This document shows, piece after piece, positions 27,817 through 39,660 of a DNA stretch of 64,000 nt. Below the pieces are notes generated by a model, which saw nothing but the letters and a program-made list of their open reading frames with translations, ran no database searches and was not told the DNA's origin. The first letter of the stretch is position 1. Every line of letters begins with the position of its first letter. The translations under genes and the position numbers were made by a program. Source of the stretch: Ricinus communis (lineage: Eukaryota; Streptophyta; Magnoliopsida; Malpighiales; Euphorbiaceae); the NCBI RefSeq assembly GCF_019578655.1, contig NC_063263.1:12523001-12587000 (forward strand), given 5' to 3'.

Positions 27817-30718
27817 ATGAGGGTAAGTCCATACTCTACCAAATTTTTAATAGCAGAGATATTAATGATTGTCCAATTTCATCTGTGGGTTCATTTTTGC
27901 AGATACTAGGTTGGATGCACAATAAATTACGGCACACTAGCATCGAGCCATTCAAGGATTTTACAATTGGTATTCCCACCATATCATTCTTCTTCATCTT
28001 CTTTTAATTGATAATATACAGATACAAAAACACATACTTCCTAGAAATGCATCAATTACATGGATAGGACCACGCTGGTAAGAAAAAAGAGAAGTTCTAA
28101 CCATCAAAAATTGATAGTTTCAGAAAGAAAATTGCCTGTGCAGAAACCCTTCAATTTTAAGGACTTACCGATACTGGCTGAGACCACTGATGTCATGTGG
28201 CCACAGGACCTACTGTCTCTGTTGTTATAATGCGACCAGAATTCTCTCTGCAATGAAATAGGTGGTCAGTAGAATAGAACATATATAATTGTAATCACAG
28301 TACTGCCACATCATTGCAAGAATTAATAATCCTTTAACGTATCATGTGCTCTCATTTGAGGATAACTTAGCCACTAGCATAATATGCATTCTCATTTTAA
28401 ATGCAAAAATCAAGTGATATGCAACAATAATATCTTCTGCTTATAACTCCAAATATATGTTTCATCCCATGCCCTAATTCTTCTCAACTCACGATCTCCA
28501 GGGACCTATTGTGCCTGCCTTTCAGCAACAACATCCCGTGATGAGAAAATCTCCCATACAAGGCCAAGGTTTGACTCCAGATATGAGAAATATGAAAATA
28601 CTCTATCTGAAGTTGAAGCAAAGAGAGTGGAGGAGAATTATGAAGATGAAACATCTGCAGTCATGTATGAGCCATTTCATGGTTTTCTTGCAATTGGAAC
28701 TCTTGGTTCAAAACAAATCACCAGTGAGGCAGTAACACCAACACTTCCAGTGTCTTTTGAGAATATTGAAGATGAAAAGACAGAGGTGACGGAGAATGAA
28801 TTGAAGCTCCTTAATGATGAACTAGAAAAGTTTCTTGAGGCTGAAGCTGAAGAAGAAGGTTGCAATGAATCATTGGCAAGGAGCAGTTATGTGAGCACTA
28901 TTACGCTTAGCGGCATACAAACAGAGGAAGCTAGTGCTGAAGATAATGGAATAACTGCATTTTGTCCCCTTCAAGGATATCTATTTGGGTCATCAATAGA
29001 CCTGCCAGAATTAAGAGTTGAATCAAAGAAGGAAAAAGCATCACTTGCGGAGATGTTTCATAGGACAAAGATAACAGAGGAAATTTCTCTAGAAGTTGAA
29101 GAAAAAGGGGAGATGCACGCCAAGCAAGCACATAAACCTGTGAGACACCTCATCAAAAAGATATTACAGAAGTTTTATGCTTCATCAAAAAATCCTATCC
29201 TGTCTTCCAGTCATGACGCGGACACTTCTGTTTCAACCAAGAAAAGGCTTAACAAGGTGTGTCTTCCAGCTCTAGATTTCCTAAGAAACAAGATAACATA
29301 AAAGATCCAGCATCTCCATCCGTGATCCTATGACCAACATTGCTATAACCTGATGACCTAAGGTCAAGTATGCTAAATTCCAATTTGAGTCTTTTATTCT
29401 GCTGCCAGAATATCTGGAGAACTGGTTGTCAAGGACAAGAATGGGATGGTGCGATATTTTATAAAGTTGACTCTTAACCAAAGGGATCATTACAAGAGAA
29501 AACCATTGATGGGTGAATAAACAGTGGCCAGACTGAGAATAACAATCAATGCTATCTTGTCTAGATCTTAAATTACAAGTTAGTCATTCATAGGTGCTTT
29601 CTGAATCATAAATTCAGATTGTATGATAACCTGTATTCACAACCACACATTATAGCTTACAATAGGTGTTTTGCCTAGACAAAATATCCAACATCACCAT
29701 AATATTATCGAAGATCCAATGGACCTTTGAGTAGCAACCTTCAATATTACACAAAATTAATTAAATAATATATTTTACATGAGTTCTGATTTTCTTCAAC
29801 TTTGGCATGCAGGTCCTAAGAATGTTCCACAGAAAAGTTCATCCCGAAAACCCTATAGCTGAGAAAGTGTTCGCCGAGTCAAATGCAAAGATTAAGAAGA
29901 ATCTGCATCATAATGTAGACATGGTGTACCAGGATCAGGACAGCATAAGGTTTCTTCCAGGATCAAAGTCAATGGAAAGGGTACGATGCTATAAGAACAA
30001 CTTGAGTGGCAGTAACTCGAGTAGAAATAGGGAATACTGGATTAAAACAGATGCAGACTGTAAGTACCTACACCCTCTTCACTTTTCAAATAACATAGAG
30101 ATAAGTTTACTTTTATTTTGGATTGCTGAGTGCCGCACTGTTTTGATCATTCATCACACTAAGGTAAAGATGCATAAAATAAGAATACATCTGTTATGTT
30201 CATAGATATGATGAGATTAAGAAACACAAATGCATTAATTGTGGGCCATTATTGATGTAAAGCATTAAGGAACACTTGTCAATAATATTCTGAAGGCTGC
30301 TATAACCAGGAGCAATATGTCTACTTAATAGCTATACAAAGAACTTTATCAAAAGCATGGAATATGCTAAGTACAAAGATGCACAATTAGCTTGCAGAAA
30401 ATACATACTGACAGTAAACATTCATGTAGTGGAAAAGTTAAAAAAATGAACTTTATGGTTTGGCATTTTCAAACTCAAGAGGTTTAGTAATTAAACTGGT
30501 TATTGAGGCCAAATATCAAAGATATCTTGCACAGTAAATTCCATGTATGCAATTGCATTACTGCCTGCTAAGGAAGAGGTTCTTTTTGTCTTTTTCCTTT
30601 TAAGAAAATATGCTCTGTTAAACAAATTGTTATCCTCAAGATGCAGCTTAAGATTATGGATGCATGTATCTGAAACGTTTCTACTGTTTGCTCTGTAGAC
30701 TTGGTGCTGGAGCTGTAG
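27817..30718 (+). CDS. LAZY1: LAZY1-type gravitropism protein (IGT family), five exons
   Basis: LAZY1 links gravity sensing to asymmetric auxin transport and sets branch angle; this is family knowledge. Exons are 27817-27822, 27903-27969, 28502-29256, 29813-30059 and 30699-30718. All introns are GT-AG with matching phases, and the product is 364 residues (Arabidopsis LAZY1 is about 358). The N-terminus MRILGWMHNKLRHTSIEPFK is conserved domain I. PFHGFLAIGTLG at 82-93 carries the IGT signature (domain II). A Glu-rich region at about 110-135 precedes a basic helix with VRHLIKKILQKFY. Exon 4 gives VLRMFHRKVHPE. The C-terminus IKTDADYLVLEL is the conserved last domain. The first exon is only ATG AGG, and the last holds five full codons plus the stop. 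A polyadenylation-like AATAAA is at 30867-30872. The gene is convergent with ABCI11. Confidence 0.95.
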
Positions 30719-32137
30719 CAAAGAAGTAAAAACACATGCTGAATGTGATATTCGATGATATCAACTATTTTCTTGTGTATTTGTGAGATTTTATTAGTGA
30801 TAAACTTAAGAAGATGGAAGGAGTAAGATGGAAGGAGTATGAGGTACCCATCTTATTTTCCTGTGTAATAAAAAGTTGTGAGTGCTAAATGTCATGTAAA
30901 CTTCCTAATTTGTAGACATGATTTGGATTATCATGTATCATGTGCAAGTGTCATTTGCATTCTAAGAAATTATTCAGTCTCCATGGATAAGTAATTGATC
31001 CAGGGTTTATTATGGGAGGATCTAGCAAACACATTTGGTCCGAATTCAAATCTCAGCCAAAGTGACTGCTGGTAAAAGGTTTCAGAAGCATGGTGTTAAC
31101 CAACAATGAATCTTGAGGCTGCTGAAAGCAAATCACCACAAATGAAGCCAAATCATTATATACATAGTTCACTACATTTTATTTGTTGATTTGGTGGGGT
31201 GAGAGAATTGCAGCTTAAAGAAGCTCCTTCAGTACTCATATCGTTTAATACATGCATCATATACCCTTAAGAGGATAGAACAGCTAGTCAAAGCCTGTTA
31301 TGGCCTTGATTCATGGGTCATAACTAGAGATAGTGAACGGCAGACATAGCAGAACTTTAAGAAGACAAAGAGGGCCATTAAGAAGATGTGACAAAGGATA
31401 CAAGACAGCAGGTTAGAGGCATAAGAGAAGGAAAAGTAGAGAAATTGAAAGAAGAATCTGGAAACTGTATTAATTTGCAAATTACCCGACCTGCCTTTTC
31501 AATTTCTCTATTTTATAGAAATTCAAAACAGTTATAACAATCAGTTTATCTACTAAACTAAGCTAAACTGCAAGCACCAGCTAACCAAGGTCTAAGCAAC
31601 AGTTAATCCACATGAGCATACCAGATGGGATAAGTAAGATGCAGCTCAGTAATTCCCAATGTTTCTGGTTCTCTTGATTCTCTTGGGTCAGTACAAAGCT
31701 AAAGCCACCGCCCCCATCATGTGAAAAGGTCCCTTATATCACCACCATTCCCCATCATGTGAAAAGGTCCCTTATATCACCACCATTCTTTTTTATTTTT
31801 CTACTGCCAGGCACCCCAAATACGTGCAAAAAGTCAACCCATTTAATTCAATTAATTAAAAACTGTTAAATCTATGTTTAAATCAAAATCTGTAATGATG
31901 ATCAGATGGGTTGAAACTGGTGTATCTACACCTAGTACTCATGCCAATCTGTAAGCATTGTGAGGAATGAAGATTCTATTAGCCAGACAAGTAAATTTGT
32001 TCTGAGTCTCTTCCATGGACCTCAAATTCCAACAGATCCCATTTTTCAAAGAGTAAATAACTCAAAAGCATTAGATTCATTAGAATTGAACCTCATACCA
32101 TCAAATGTTGATAGGATGTCAATAGTAGGGTCTCATG
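30719..32137. other. Convergent spacer between LAZY1 and ABCI11
   Basis: The 3' ends of two convergent genes face each other here. A LAZY1 AATAAA signal lies at 30867-30872, and a perfect 38-bp tandem duplication at 31712-31787. No gene is recognised. Confidence 0.65.
31712..31787. repeat. Perfect 38-bp tandem duplication
   Basis: Two adjacent identical 38-nt units start at 31712 and 31750, each opening CCCCATCATGTGAAAAGGTC and ending CACCACCATT. Identity is complete by eye, so the duplication is probably recent. Confidence 0.95.
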
Positions 32138-35100
32138 TTATTCTGGAAGTTGCTCTTCCTTTAGAAATCCACCCATTTCCATCCTCCAAGAATGATCAAC
32201 TAGAGCTGCTAACTCCCTAGAAGAGACACCAGTAGTTCCATGAGAAAAAGGAGCACCATTCGCATTTATTAAAGAGGAAAAGAAAATAAGCAAATGCATA
32301 CTGTAGTGCCATCAGACAGAACTCATGAATGAAAGTTGTTTTTGGATTCAGGAAATCAAGTTCAAGCATAGATAATAAAATCCAGATACACTGGATTGAG
32401 CAAGCCATCATACCAGATTCGTCCCACAAACTTCCAAAAAATCAATGTTGTAGAAGCTACAACCTCATATAGTTAGGTTAATTAGTATATTGATAAACAA
32501 GCCTTCAAAAATATAAAATAATATAGACAACTGTATCAGAAACTTGAAAATTCTTATTGTGTTTCCAATAATTACACTACCGAAAGGCAGAACAATTATT
32601 GCGAATATCACTTTCTCTCCAAGAAAGGCTCGAGTCATGACTAGAACTCAGGCTACGCCTATAGGGAGGTATATAAATTGCATCATTGATCCTTTCTTCT
32701 TTCCTGATGTTTTTGGAAGAGAAGTGGCATATCAGTTTCTACTGGTGTTAATATAGATCTAAATAGTTCCCCAAACTACTAGAACTTGTAGTTTTAAAAA
32801 ATAAGGCATTAGAGGTTGATAATATAGCCTCGATTTTGTAAAAGAGGCATCACGCTTTGATACAATTGGCATGATTCTAAAAGCTTTGATACAGATGTAG
32901 TTTCCCAATAATTATTGTGCCAAAATATATTAAGCCCAAGTCTTCTTGCTTTTACTAAACCCTACAGAGCTACCAGTTTCTTCTGAATTTTATTATGTAA
33001 GATTTTTCTTAACACATGAAAATCCAACAAAGTAAATATGCGTCTCTGTAAAGAAGACAAAAGGACATGAAAAAATCTGTAAAATTTTAGTGAGTTACTA
33101 CAAATGTTTATAGATTGTGGAAACTACTCAGATTACCATTCAATTTCTGTTGGGATATTCATACATCTTTAACGAACCTATGCCTTTTTTCTGAAATATA
33201 GGAATTAGAAATACAGTAATAAGTTTCATCAGTAACTATACATTAAATTGCAAAAACAGCATACTGATAACAGCATCAAGAAGAAGAAGAAGAAGAAGGT
33301 TAAAAGGAATGGAAATAACTTGAACTTTTTATGCTTACTTGAGGTCATGGCTAACAATAAGTACAGTTAATTCTTTCTTTAGCTGCTTCAAAAGCTTTAC
33401 AACATCTGCTCGTGCTCTCCAATCTGGTCTTCAAAGCAGCATTTACAATAAATAAAACACAAATATTGCTACACTTGAGAAAAGATGATGCCAAATGAAT
33501 AAGCTAAGCAATGTAATAAAACCTAAAGAAGCATAAGTGCTAATATAGCCAATTCTTAAAAACTCAAGAAAAAAAATCAATTTCCAGTATAACTATTGCT
33601 TCTACTATATACCGGCTCAATTAAACCCCAAGTATTTCGAGCAAAAGTAACTCAACCAGCCTTGCTATCGAGTGCTGCCTCTCCCCCTTTTCAGGGGTTG
33701 ATCAAGGGTTGCAGCTGCGCAGCTCCATATTGCTGTTTACTAATGACCATCTAAACCGTCCTTGAAGTTTGGGACTAATATCATCACTGACTTTAATTTT
33801 CAGTTTGTTATGTAAAGCTGTCTGAATTCTGATTTTGGTATCATAACAGTCCTTCATACCATTTTTCAAGTGGTGGTGCTTGAGCTTCAGTTGGTTTATT
33901 TGGATCTTTGTTTAGCCTTGTCATTCTCTCTAGCACTTTTTCCAAAATTCCTTTCTTTCTCTCTCTAAAAGTTATACCAAAAAATATGATCCATCAATCA
34001 TTCAAATCAAGAAATGAGGCAGAAGAAGGGGAAAAAAGGCAAAGCTGCAGAATATTGCAGGCATTATGCTTGATTATTGATTAGCTTCTAATAAATTTTT
34101 GTGTTAAAAAACCATTAAGTAAAGAAGAAGGAAGACAAAAACGAAAAAGAAACCAAAAGGGTGATGAGGCTCATACCAAGCCCTGCAAGAGGTTCATCCA
34201 ATATCAACAGATCAGGGACTTGAACCTGAACATCAAAAATCAAAATATGTCGTAAATAACAACACATACAACTATCAAATATTAAGAGTCAAATTGAAGC
34301 ATGTGAATTGAAGTATTAATTAATATAAGGCACATACTAATTGGATTGCCAAAGCAAGCCTACGTTTATAGCCACCACTAAGGGAGTGAGGATCTTTTCC
34401 CAGAGAAATCCCATTTAGTCCAACCTGACATCGATTCAAATAACACATAACAAATGACAGAGAATAGGAAATTGTGTCAACATTAGACCTCAAGAATGCA
34501 TGAGAAGACATAACATGTAAGAGGAGGAGGAAGAGAAGAGAAGAATTGGTGAGGCATTGCTTAAACAAAGAACAGTGCCTTTACCCAAGTAATAGCTTTC
34601 TGAAGATTCAAAGCAAGATGCTCCTTCAATTGAAGGCTGCCCTTTTGCCTTGGCCACCCAAATATGACTTCATCAAGTATAGTATCTGCCACAAAATACC
34701 TAGCTTGAAAAAAAAAAATCTTAGAAGCTTAATTACACAAAAGCTTGAGAAAATAAAACATGGTTTCATACATTAGGCTACAAGATCAAATTCATCAAAG
34801 ACATGAATATTGAACCCTATCGCACAAAGAGAATATTGTGTTAACTAACTAATAAATGGGAGCAACATAATGGATAAAACATTACTTGGTCTAACCTGCA
34901 TTAACATATAAAAAATGACAAGAACTGGGAGGAATACTGCTATGAAATGGATACTGATACAGTAAGGAAAACTTATGAGCAGGAATCTTTCTCAATGTCC
35001 AATAAAATGAAAAATAATAGTTACAACACATACAAAAACTTTTTCTATTAACGAGAAATTGACAAGAACTCCCCCAGCATATATACTTCAATATTACAAG

Positions 35101-35970
35101 TACAAAATCAGCTAAACATAAAGAAATGACAACAAGTATGAGTTTCGAATTACAATAACATACCTCTCAGGAAACTGAAAGACAATACCAACTCTTTCAT
35201 GAGATAACGGTTTAGGAGACTGACATGGATTGCCGTCATTCCCATATTTCTGAATGCAAATAGAACCTGAAGTTGGTTCACTTAGCCCTGCAAGAAGCTG
35301 CCAGCAAAAACAAAACCAAATCAAAAAATTCCAAAGTTCATACAAGTAACAATGATTTCCATAAAATAGAAAGCACAAAAACAAAACCTGCAAGAGAGTA
35401 GTTTTTCCACTCCCACTTTGTCCAAATATCAATCCAAAACTGAAAAGGCAATAAAAGAATTAGAATTTAATTCTATCAACGTTAAAACAATAAATAAATT
35501 CTTATCATAAAAATCAAGTACCTTTTCTCTGGAAGAGAAAAACTAACTCCATTTAAGAGATTGAGTTGTGTTCCAGGAGGCCTATAGCTAACATCCCTAA
35601 CCTTATATTAACAGATAATATGACATAAATACTTGCATAATCATACTTCAATTATTTAGTTGATTAATCATAAGCTTCTAACTGCAATAGAAAATTGAAA
35701 ACATGGAACTTACTTCAAAGCAAGAGTAATTGCAGGAGATTGTTGGAAATTCATCAAGTCTCCTAAATCTGAATTTCGTGTTAACGAAAGGCAAAAATAT
35801 TATCAAATAATTAATTTTTTTTTAAGAAAAAAAAAAAAAAAGCGATAGTACTTATAGTGTATATTAGGTCAGAGAGTTGTTTGCCTGTGGCGCGATTTAG
35901 GTGAAAATGATACTAAAGATTGAAGCGGTCTTCGGAAAATTAAGGAAGAGGTTGAAATGGAGGTCGCCAT
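32138..35970 (-). CDS. ABCI11: Plastid ABC transporter ATPase ABCI11/NAP14 (ten exons)
   Basis: A stand-alone nucleotide-binding protein of the ABCI group. NAP14 of Arabidopsis is plastid-targeted and linked to metal homeostasis; that is family knowledge. Exons on the minus strand are 35970-35885, 35768-35714, 35601-35522, 35439-35388, 35297-35164, 34699-34585, 34424-34338, 34225-34177, 33423-33339 and 32216-32138. The frame closes at 273 residues; the Arabidopsis protein has about 271. The first ~40 residues, MATSISTSSLIFRRPLQSLV onward, are Ser/Arg-rich and transit-peptide-like. Walker A GQSGSGKT is at 80-87, the Q-loop in VFQFPE near 132, the signature LSGGYKRR at 189-196, Walker B LLILDE at 209-214 and the H-loop VSHD with His245. 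Intron 1 needs a GC donor (CAG/GCAAAC), because the only in-frame GT gives the wrong phase and the unspliced frame stops soon after. A repeat terminus begins about 200 bp upstream of the ATG. Confidence 0.93.
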
Positions 35971-36170
35971 TACGACAGCTGGGGTCTTACCTGCGATAAT
36001 TGGCAAGTAATGGTATTGGAACTAAAGTCTAAATTTCAAAAAGAAGAAAAAATTATTTTAAAAAATAGGCAGAAGGAGTATTTTGTCACCTAAACTTTAA
36101 TCATTTAGTCAATTTTAATAGACTAACTTTCATTTTAAACTTATAAACACTTGACTTCTGTTTTTATAAC

Positions 36171-36490
36171 TAGGGATGGAATTAGGTACGCTACCCACCC
36201 ATTTAATAATGTCCGAACGCGAACCTGTTTAAACAATACATACCCGAACCCGTCCCAAATCCGTTTAAGAAGTTGTCCTTGTTACCCGAACCTGTTCCAA
36301 ATCCTAATAGGAAGACCCGCATACTACCTGAACCCGATTAAAACCCGTTTAAATTAAATGATTATTAAATAAATTTTATGGTTATTTAAATGGGTAGCGG
36401 GTACCCTACCCGTTAAAAACCTGTTTATATGAACATATAAAGGAAATTAAATAGGTACCCGTTTACCGAACCCGTCTACAATAATTCAAA
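36171..36490. mobile_element. Putative hAT-like element terminus with ACCCG-type subterminal repeats
   Basis: The stretch opens TAGGGATGG, a start common to plant hAT elements. Many copies of (T)ACCCG(A/T), AACCCGTTTAAA and their inverse GGGTAGCGGGTACCC follow, the subterminal repeat pattern of non-autonomous hAT elements. I could not find the matching CCATCCCTA end or an 8-bp target duplication, and no transposase is present, so the limits are unknown. It begins about 200 bp upstream of the ABCI11 start codon. Confidence 0.45.
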
Positions 36491-36661
36491 TTAATGGGAA
36501 AAAAAATTATAAAACATAAACTAAAAAAGAAGTATTCAACGTAAAATGTTTGAAATATTAATACGACCCAAGCATAAATTCAATAAAATTTAAAATAATA
36601 TTGTAAATAATAAAAACTAAACAAAATGCAATATTTATTACAATTTGTACATCAACCAACT

Positions 36662-36819
36662 CCATATTCAAGAGTGCTAGTCTAAACATTTGAAAAAAAA
36701 AACACAATTAGCATATTAAATAATCATGCGACAGAAATTTCCATATTCAAGAGTGCTAATCTACACATTTGAAAAAAAAAACACAGTTAGGATATTAAAT
36801 AGTCCTGCGACAGAAATTT
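36662..36819. repeat. 79-bp tandem duplication
   Basis: Two adjacent units of 79 nt start at 36662 and 36741 (CCATATTCAAGAGTGCTA...) and end in GCGACAGAAATTT. They differ at a few positions. The closing phrase GACAGAAATTT also recurs in the downstream repeat D. Confidence 0.9.
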
Positions 36820-37253
36820 GCACTTCATATATCAAACATTCAACTAGGATAGACTAATCAGAAGATAAGTGGAAATTTACAAAGAAGAACACAGAAGATG
36901 TAAACACTACAAACTCAAAGTTGAAACAAAATGCAAAAAGATCAAGAAAATACATAAGAAGTAGAAGCTTCAGCAGGCACGGACAAGAACCCAGCTTCAC
37001 ATGATTGGAGGGCAAGAGAAAATTCGATCACTCTGACAAGGATGAGTTACAATGCATCTATAACCAACTTTGGATAATCCTATGTTCTATTGGCTCTCTG
37101 ACCAGCACAAATTTTTCGCTCACGCATTTGCAGTAACCAATGAATAGACACGTTTATGAAAATGAAAATCACACTATCTCACCTTTAGTCATATCCTCAA
37201 CTTAAACATCTGAATATTATCTTGTCAGAAGCGAAAAGATCAAATAATTTAGT

Positions 37254-37644
37254 CGGCATACACAAAGCAAACAGACTCTGCACTTCGTATACCAACAACA
37301 AGAAGGGCGACAGAAATTTACCTTAAGGCGACAGCAGCAAAGGGACAGCAGCAGCCGATGAAGAATGCAGCAGCGGGTGGAGGCGACACAACGAGTAGAC
37401 AGCAGCAGCCAGCAACAAAGGGACAGCAGCAGCCGATGAAGAATGCAGCAGCGGGTGGAGGCGACACCACGAGGAGACAGCAACAAGGTTTTGCAAGGGT
37501 GGAGACTTGATTGAATTAGGGATTAATGTTGGGTATATTTGTTTAGTTTGTTATATCAAAATTATGCAGTGTAGTTTTATTTAAAAATTATATAAATTAT
37601 CTTAAACCTATGTAGTAGTTTTTGTCAAAATTATATAGTTTTAA
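37254..37644. repeat. Repeat D, copy 1 (with internal tandem duplication)
   Basis: This ~390-bp segment runs from CGGCATACACAAAGCAAACA to the TTTTGTCAAAATTATATAG block and recurs in the same orientation at 43541-43884. It contains a GC-richer core of GACAGCAGC and GGTGGAGGCGACAC phrases, with two tandem units of about 75-80 bp between roughly 37335 and 37485. The minus strand is open for 89 codons here, but the product is low-complexity and not a recognised protein. The core may be an untranslated leader of a transposon gene. Confidence 0.75.
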
Positions 37645-37819
37645 GCCAGTCCTATGGAATTGGGCCGTAGAAGGATATATCCTGCCTTGCAATTCCCGCA
37701 GCTTTTTTTGTAATGTGTTAACAACAACAACAGTCTTGGACTCTTTTCGTATGTCAAAGGAGAGCTGAACTAAGTTTAACATTATTTATGTTTTTAGATG
37801 CTAAATGTAGTTATCCATA

Positions 37820-37865
<46 letters not shown>

Positions 37866-38527
37866 TTCTTCTCCGAGTAAATGTATAATCTTAATTATTT
37901 AATTACTTCAACACCTTAACTTTAAATATAGTCTAATCAATTATTTAATTTATATTTTTATAATATTTAAATAATTTATAATATGTATCTTTTATTCAGC
38001 ATGAAATTAACTTAAAAATTAAAAAATTAAAAAGATTAAAAAATAAAATAGCAGTCGGATGAGTATTTTCGAATATTCAACGAGACCGAACTCTAATAGG
38101 ATGAAAGCTATTTTATTTATGTACATATAAATATAAAAATACATTATAATCATGTAAAGATTATTAAATATTATATATATATATATATAATGACTAAACT
38201 CAATATTTATATGAAAAGTAGAATATTATATATAAATTTAAATATTTTATTAATAAATTAAAAAATCAATCCAATTTTCGTGATGCAAAAAAAAAAAAAA
38301 ACAAAGTGTGTAATGTTTGTATGAGCCTTTGGGAACAATGGCTTTTTTCTTTTTTTTTTTTTGAAAATGGAAAAATGGCTCTTAACTTATACATTTTGAA
38401 GTAATTATACTTTATATTACATTCAAACCTGATAAGCTTTAATAATCATGCAAAATATTAATTTATACTTTCTTCGACCAATAATTTTTAATATCTTAAT
38501 TATTAACAAAATAAAATTATTTTAAAA
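37645..38527. repeat. Left arm of a ~0.87 kb near-perfect inverted repeat
   Basis: The arm starts GCCAGTCCTATGGAATTGGG at 37645. It pairs with the reverse complement of 40570 and continues collinearly to about 38527 (ATAAAATTATT), pairing near 39705. Nearly all visible differences are one-base changes and microsatellite length changes; for example, the (TA)n tract is about 40 nt here and about 24 nt in the other arm. No coding frame spans it. Confidence 0.9.
37822..37861. repeat. (TA)n microsatellite in left arm
   Basis: About 20 uninterrupted TA units. The equivalent tract in the opposite arm at 40369-40393 is shorter. Confidence 0.95.
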
Positions 38528-38681
38528 ACGGATGCTGCAGATCTAGTTAAAAAAAAAATCTCTTTATTTTTCTTTTCTCCGAACTATCATAATATTATAT
38601 TATAATATAATGATCACTCACTACAGCTGGCTCTCTCAAAATTAAATTTGACTTTTGCTTCCACAAGAGCTAGCAAGCACC

Positions 38682-38714
<33 letters not shown>

Positions 38715-39660
38715 GTGTTGAAGGATTCGTTATCCACCTAGCTTTACATGGAGGAACCCACAAATATTAATCTCTTGAGGTAATGTCTTTAGTTGCTTAC
38801 TATTTTATTGCATCCCAAACTCATATTTCTAACAAAATGGGTGTTATTTTCCCTTTGTCTTTGATCTTGTATGGAAGCACATATTCATATTGATTAAAAT
38901 ATTATACAGAGGATTTTTATCAAGAATATCGAAACCATTTTATCTTTAGTTCTTCTTTGTTCCTCCAATGTATTATGCTCTAAAGCTTAACTCGATGCCA
39001 ATTAAAAATCTACAAAGTGGGCTGCCCTCTTTTTTATTAAGAGAGAGGAAAACCGGGTTGGGTACAATCATTAGTAGTCTAGTCTAGTGCACTTTTTGAA
39101 GTGAAATAAAATGTCTCAAATTCCTGATGGAGAATAGAGAGCAATCTTTCCGTCCTTTTCGTCAGAAACTTGCTATTTGAGATGATTCTGACTCCGACTG
39201 AAGGGTATACGACCCTGTTCAACAGGAGCTGGGTGGTAGAAAAACTGTAGTAAATGGAGAATGTCACCTAAGGTCAACAGATCAGTAACATGAATCCTTG
39301 ACCTATACGTTCTATTCATATTGGCAATGATCGTTGAAGCTGTAGAACTGCTGTTTGCAGACTAATATAGGGTTTTGGTGTCAACAAAAGTGGCTGTCCG
39401 ATGATTTTTTCTTAAACAACAAAAGTGGTCGCATTAACTTCTTGTTTAGTTAGCATCCAATAAGTTGGAAATGATAATAAACTGATGTTTAATCTCTCTC
39501 CTCGTCGCTATCCTTCATGTACTCTTTTCAGAGAACTCCTTCAGTCCCATTACGCCACAACATAACAACTATGTCAAAAAGTAAATTCTTGAGGTAGAGA
39601 ACTCCAGTTGAACTGACCACCAAGGAACATTATCCGCAGATCCTCGTATGAGTTAAAAAT
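38528..39660. other. Spacer between the inverted-repeat arms
   Basis: About 1.1 kb is not repeated elsewhere in the window, is less AT-rich than the arms, and contains an ATG trinucleotide run at 38682-38714. An ATG-initiated frame through that run continues with VLKDSLST and stops. I recognise no protein. It could be unique host sequence trapped between two inverted insertions, or element cargo. Confidence 0.5.
38682..38714 (+). repeat. (ATG)11 trinucleotide microsatellite
   Basis: Eleven ATG/GAT units follow AGCAAGCACC and precede GTGTTGAAGG. It is the longest trinucleotide tract seen in this window. Confidence 0.95.

Noticed and set aside
28511..28735. Alternative + strand frame at the start of LAZY1 exon 3
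   Set aside because: It is in another frame from the conserved LAZY1 exon. The spliced frame through exon 3 from 28502 is open and matches the family.
33339..33423. Possible frameshift in ABCI11 exon 9
   Set aside because: A first reading suggested 84 nt and a broken frame. A recount gives 85 nt, which keeps the phase and the VSHDL H-loop block intact.
37217..37486. Minus-strand frame rich in Cys, Leu and Ser in repeat D
   Set aside because: It is built from tandem duplicated GACAGCAGC-type units and has no recognised protein domain. It is more likely an untranslated part of the repeat.
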